From a virus, in IMG/VR virus record IMGVR_UViG_3300007540_000032, positions 1 to 40,628 of that record: a stretch of DNA of 40,628 bases. One strand, given 5' to 3'. Shown in pieces: positions 40,457 to 40,628 of this stretch. Under the pieces are notes generated by a model. The model ran no database searches, was not told where the DNA came from, and worked only from the letters and a program-made list of their open reading frames with translations. Each line of letters begins with the position of its first letter. Position 1 is the first letter of the stretch. The translations under genes were made by a program, and so were the position numbers.

Positions 40457-40507
40457 TATTTCTGTGTTTTTGGTTTATTTGCTCGCTACTAATCATAGCC
40501 TTTAATG

Positions 40508-40628
40508 TTAGCCACAATTAATTGATTCAATGTAATTATCTACTTTATCTTCTGTGGTTCTAAATTTATAGTTATCTACATTATAACAGTGGTCAACGCA
40601 ATCAATTAACAGTTCACGTTGTTGGCTA
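40508..40628 (-). CDS. Unknown CDS cut by the right window edge
   Basis: The minus frame is open from the window edge (first whole codon at 40627) to TAA at 40508, giving 39 residues without a start: QQRELLIDCVDHCYNVDNYK and then an acidic helical end YIESINCG. The protein-like composition and the direction shared with the operon suggest the C-terminus of a real gene. No family can be named from this fragment. Confidence 0.5.
   Translation of the reverse strand, partial: SQQRELLIDCVDHCYNVDNYKFRTTEDKVDNYIESINCG

Noticed and set aside
1-40628. CRISPR array, insertion sequence, integrase or attachment site.
   Set aside because: No regularly spaced repeats, transposase or recombinase motifs, or direct repeats beside tRNAs were found by eye.

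Overview
The window is a 40.6 kb piece of an AT-rich, tailed double-stranded DNA phage of the crAss-like type (Crassvirales or a close relative). It very probably infects a member of the Bacteroidota, perhaps a flavobacterium. This rests on the ends and core motifs of the major capsid protein, the set of short-tail proteins that follows it, Bacteroidota-type promoters of the form TAnnTTTG, leaders without Shine-Dalgarno sequences, and tRNA genes that lack an encoded CCA. No integrase, CRISPR array, insertion sequence or attachment site is visible. Both window edges cut through genes.

The left half (about 1-22,480) is on the plus strand and encodes the virion: the 5'-truncated major capsid protein, a capsid-adjacent protein, two tail/ring-type proteins, a small GroES-like protein, a 1583-residue tail stub ('muzzle'-type) protein with a von Willebrand A-like domain at its C-terminus, a 247-residue companion, a GNAT-like protein, an Ala/Gly-rich inner-virion protein, a 510-residue helical protein, a giant 3149-residue multidomain internal protein carrying methyltransferase-like and zincin-like motifs, and a small membrane protein. 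A hairpin with A- and T-runs on its two sides closes the block against the oppositely oriented right half.

The right half is on the minus strand. Two tRNA arrays (22,525-23,068 and 26,646-27,067; nine tRNA-like genes) flank a module with a secreted HExxH protein, a T4 Pnk-like kinase/phosphatase and a DRB0094-type RNA ligase. This layout fits tRNA supply plus repair of cleaved tRNAs. Several of the tRNAs are structurally odd. Further right lies a replication and nucleotide operon: RecB-like nuclease, two DEDD exonucleases, T7 endonuclease I-like resolvase, family A DNA polymerase, GroEL, class II ribonucleotide reductase, a MazZ/DUF5664-type protein and a primase-helicase. Several tiny overlapping genes (28-58 residues) sit between these.

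The promoters look host-type, and no virion RNA polymerase was recognised here, so host polymerase may transcribe even the structural genes. The GroES-like protein is made with the late genes and GroEL with the replication genes, so the phage seems to bring a complete folding chamber split over its two transcription units. No gene in the window ends in TGA. The most unusual material is the set of aberrant tRNAs around the RNA-repair genes, the phage GroES/GroEL pair, and the giant internal protein.
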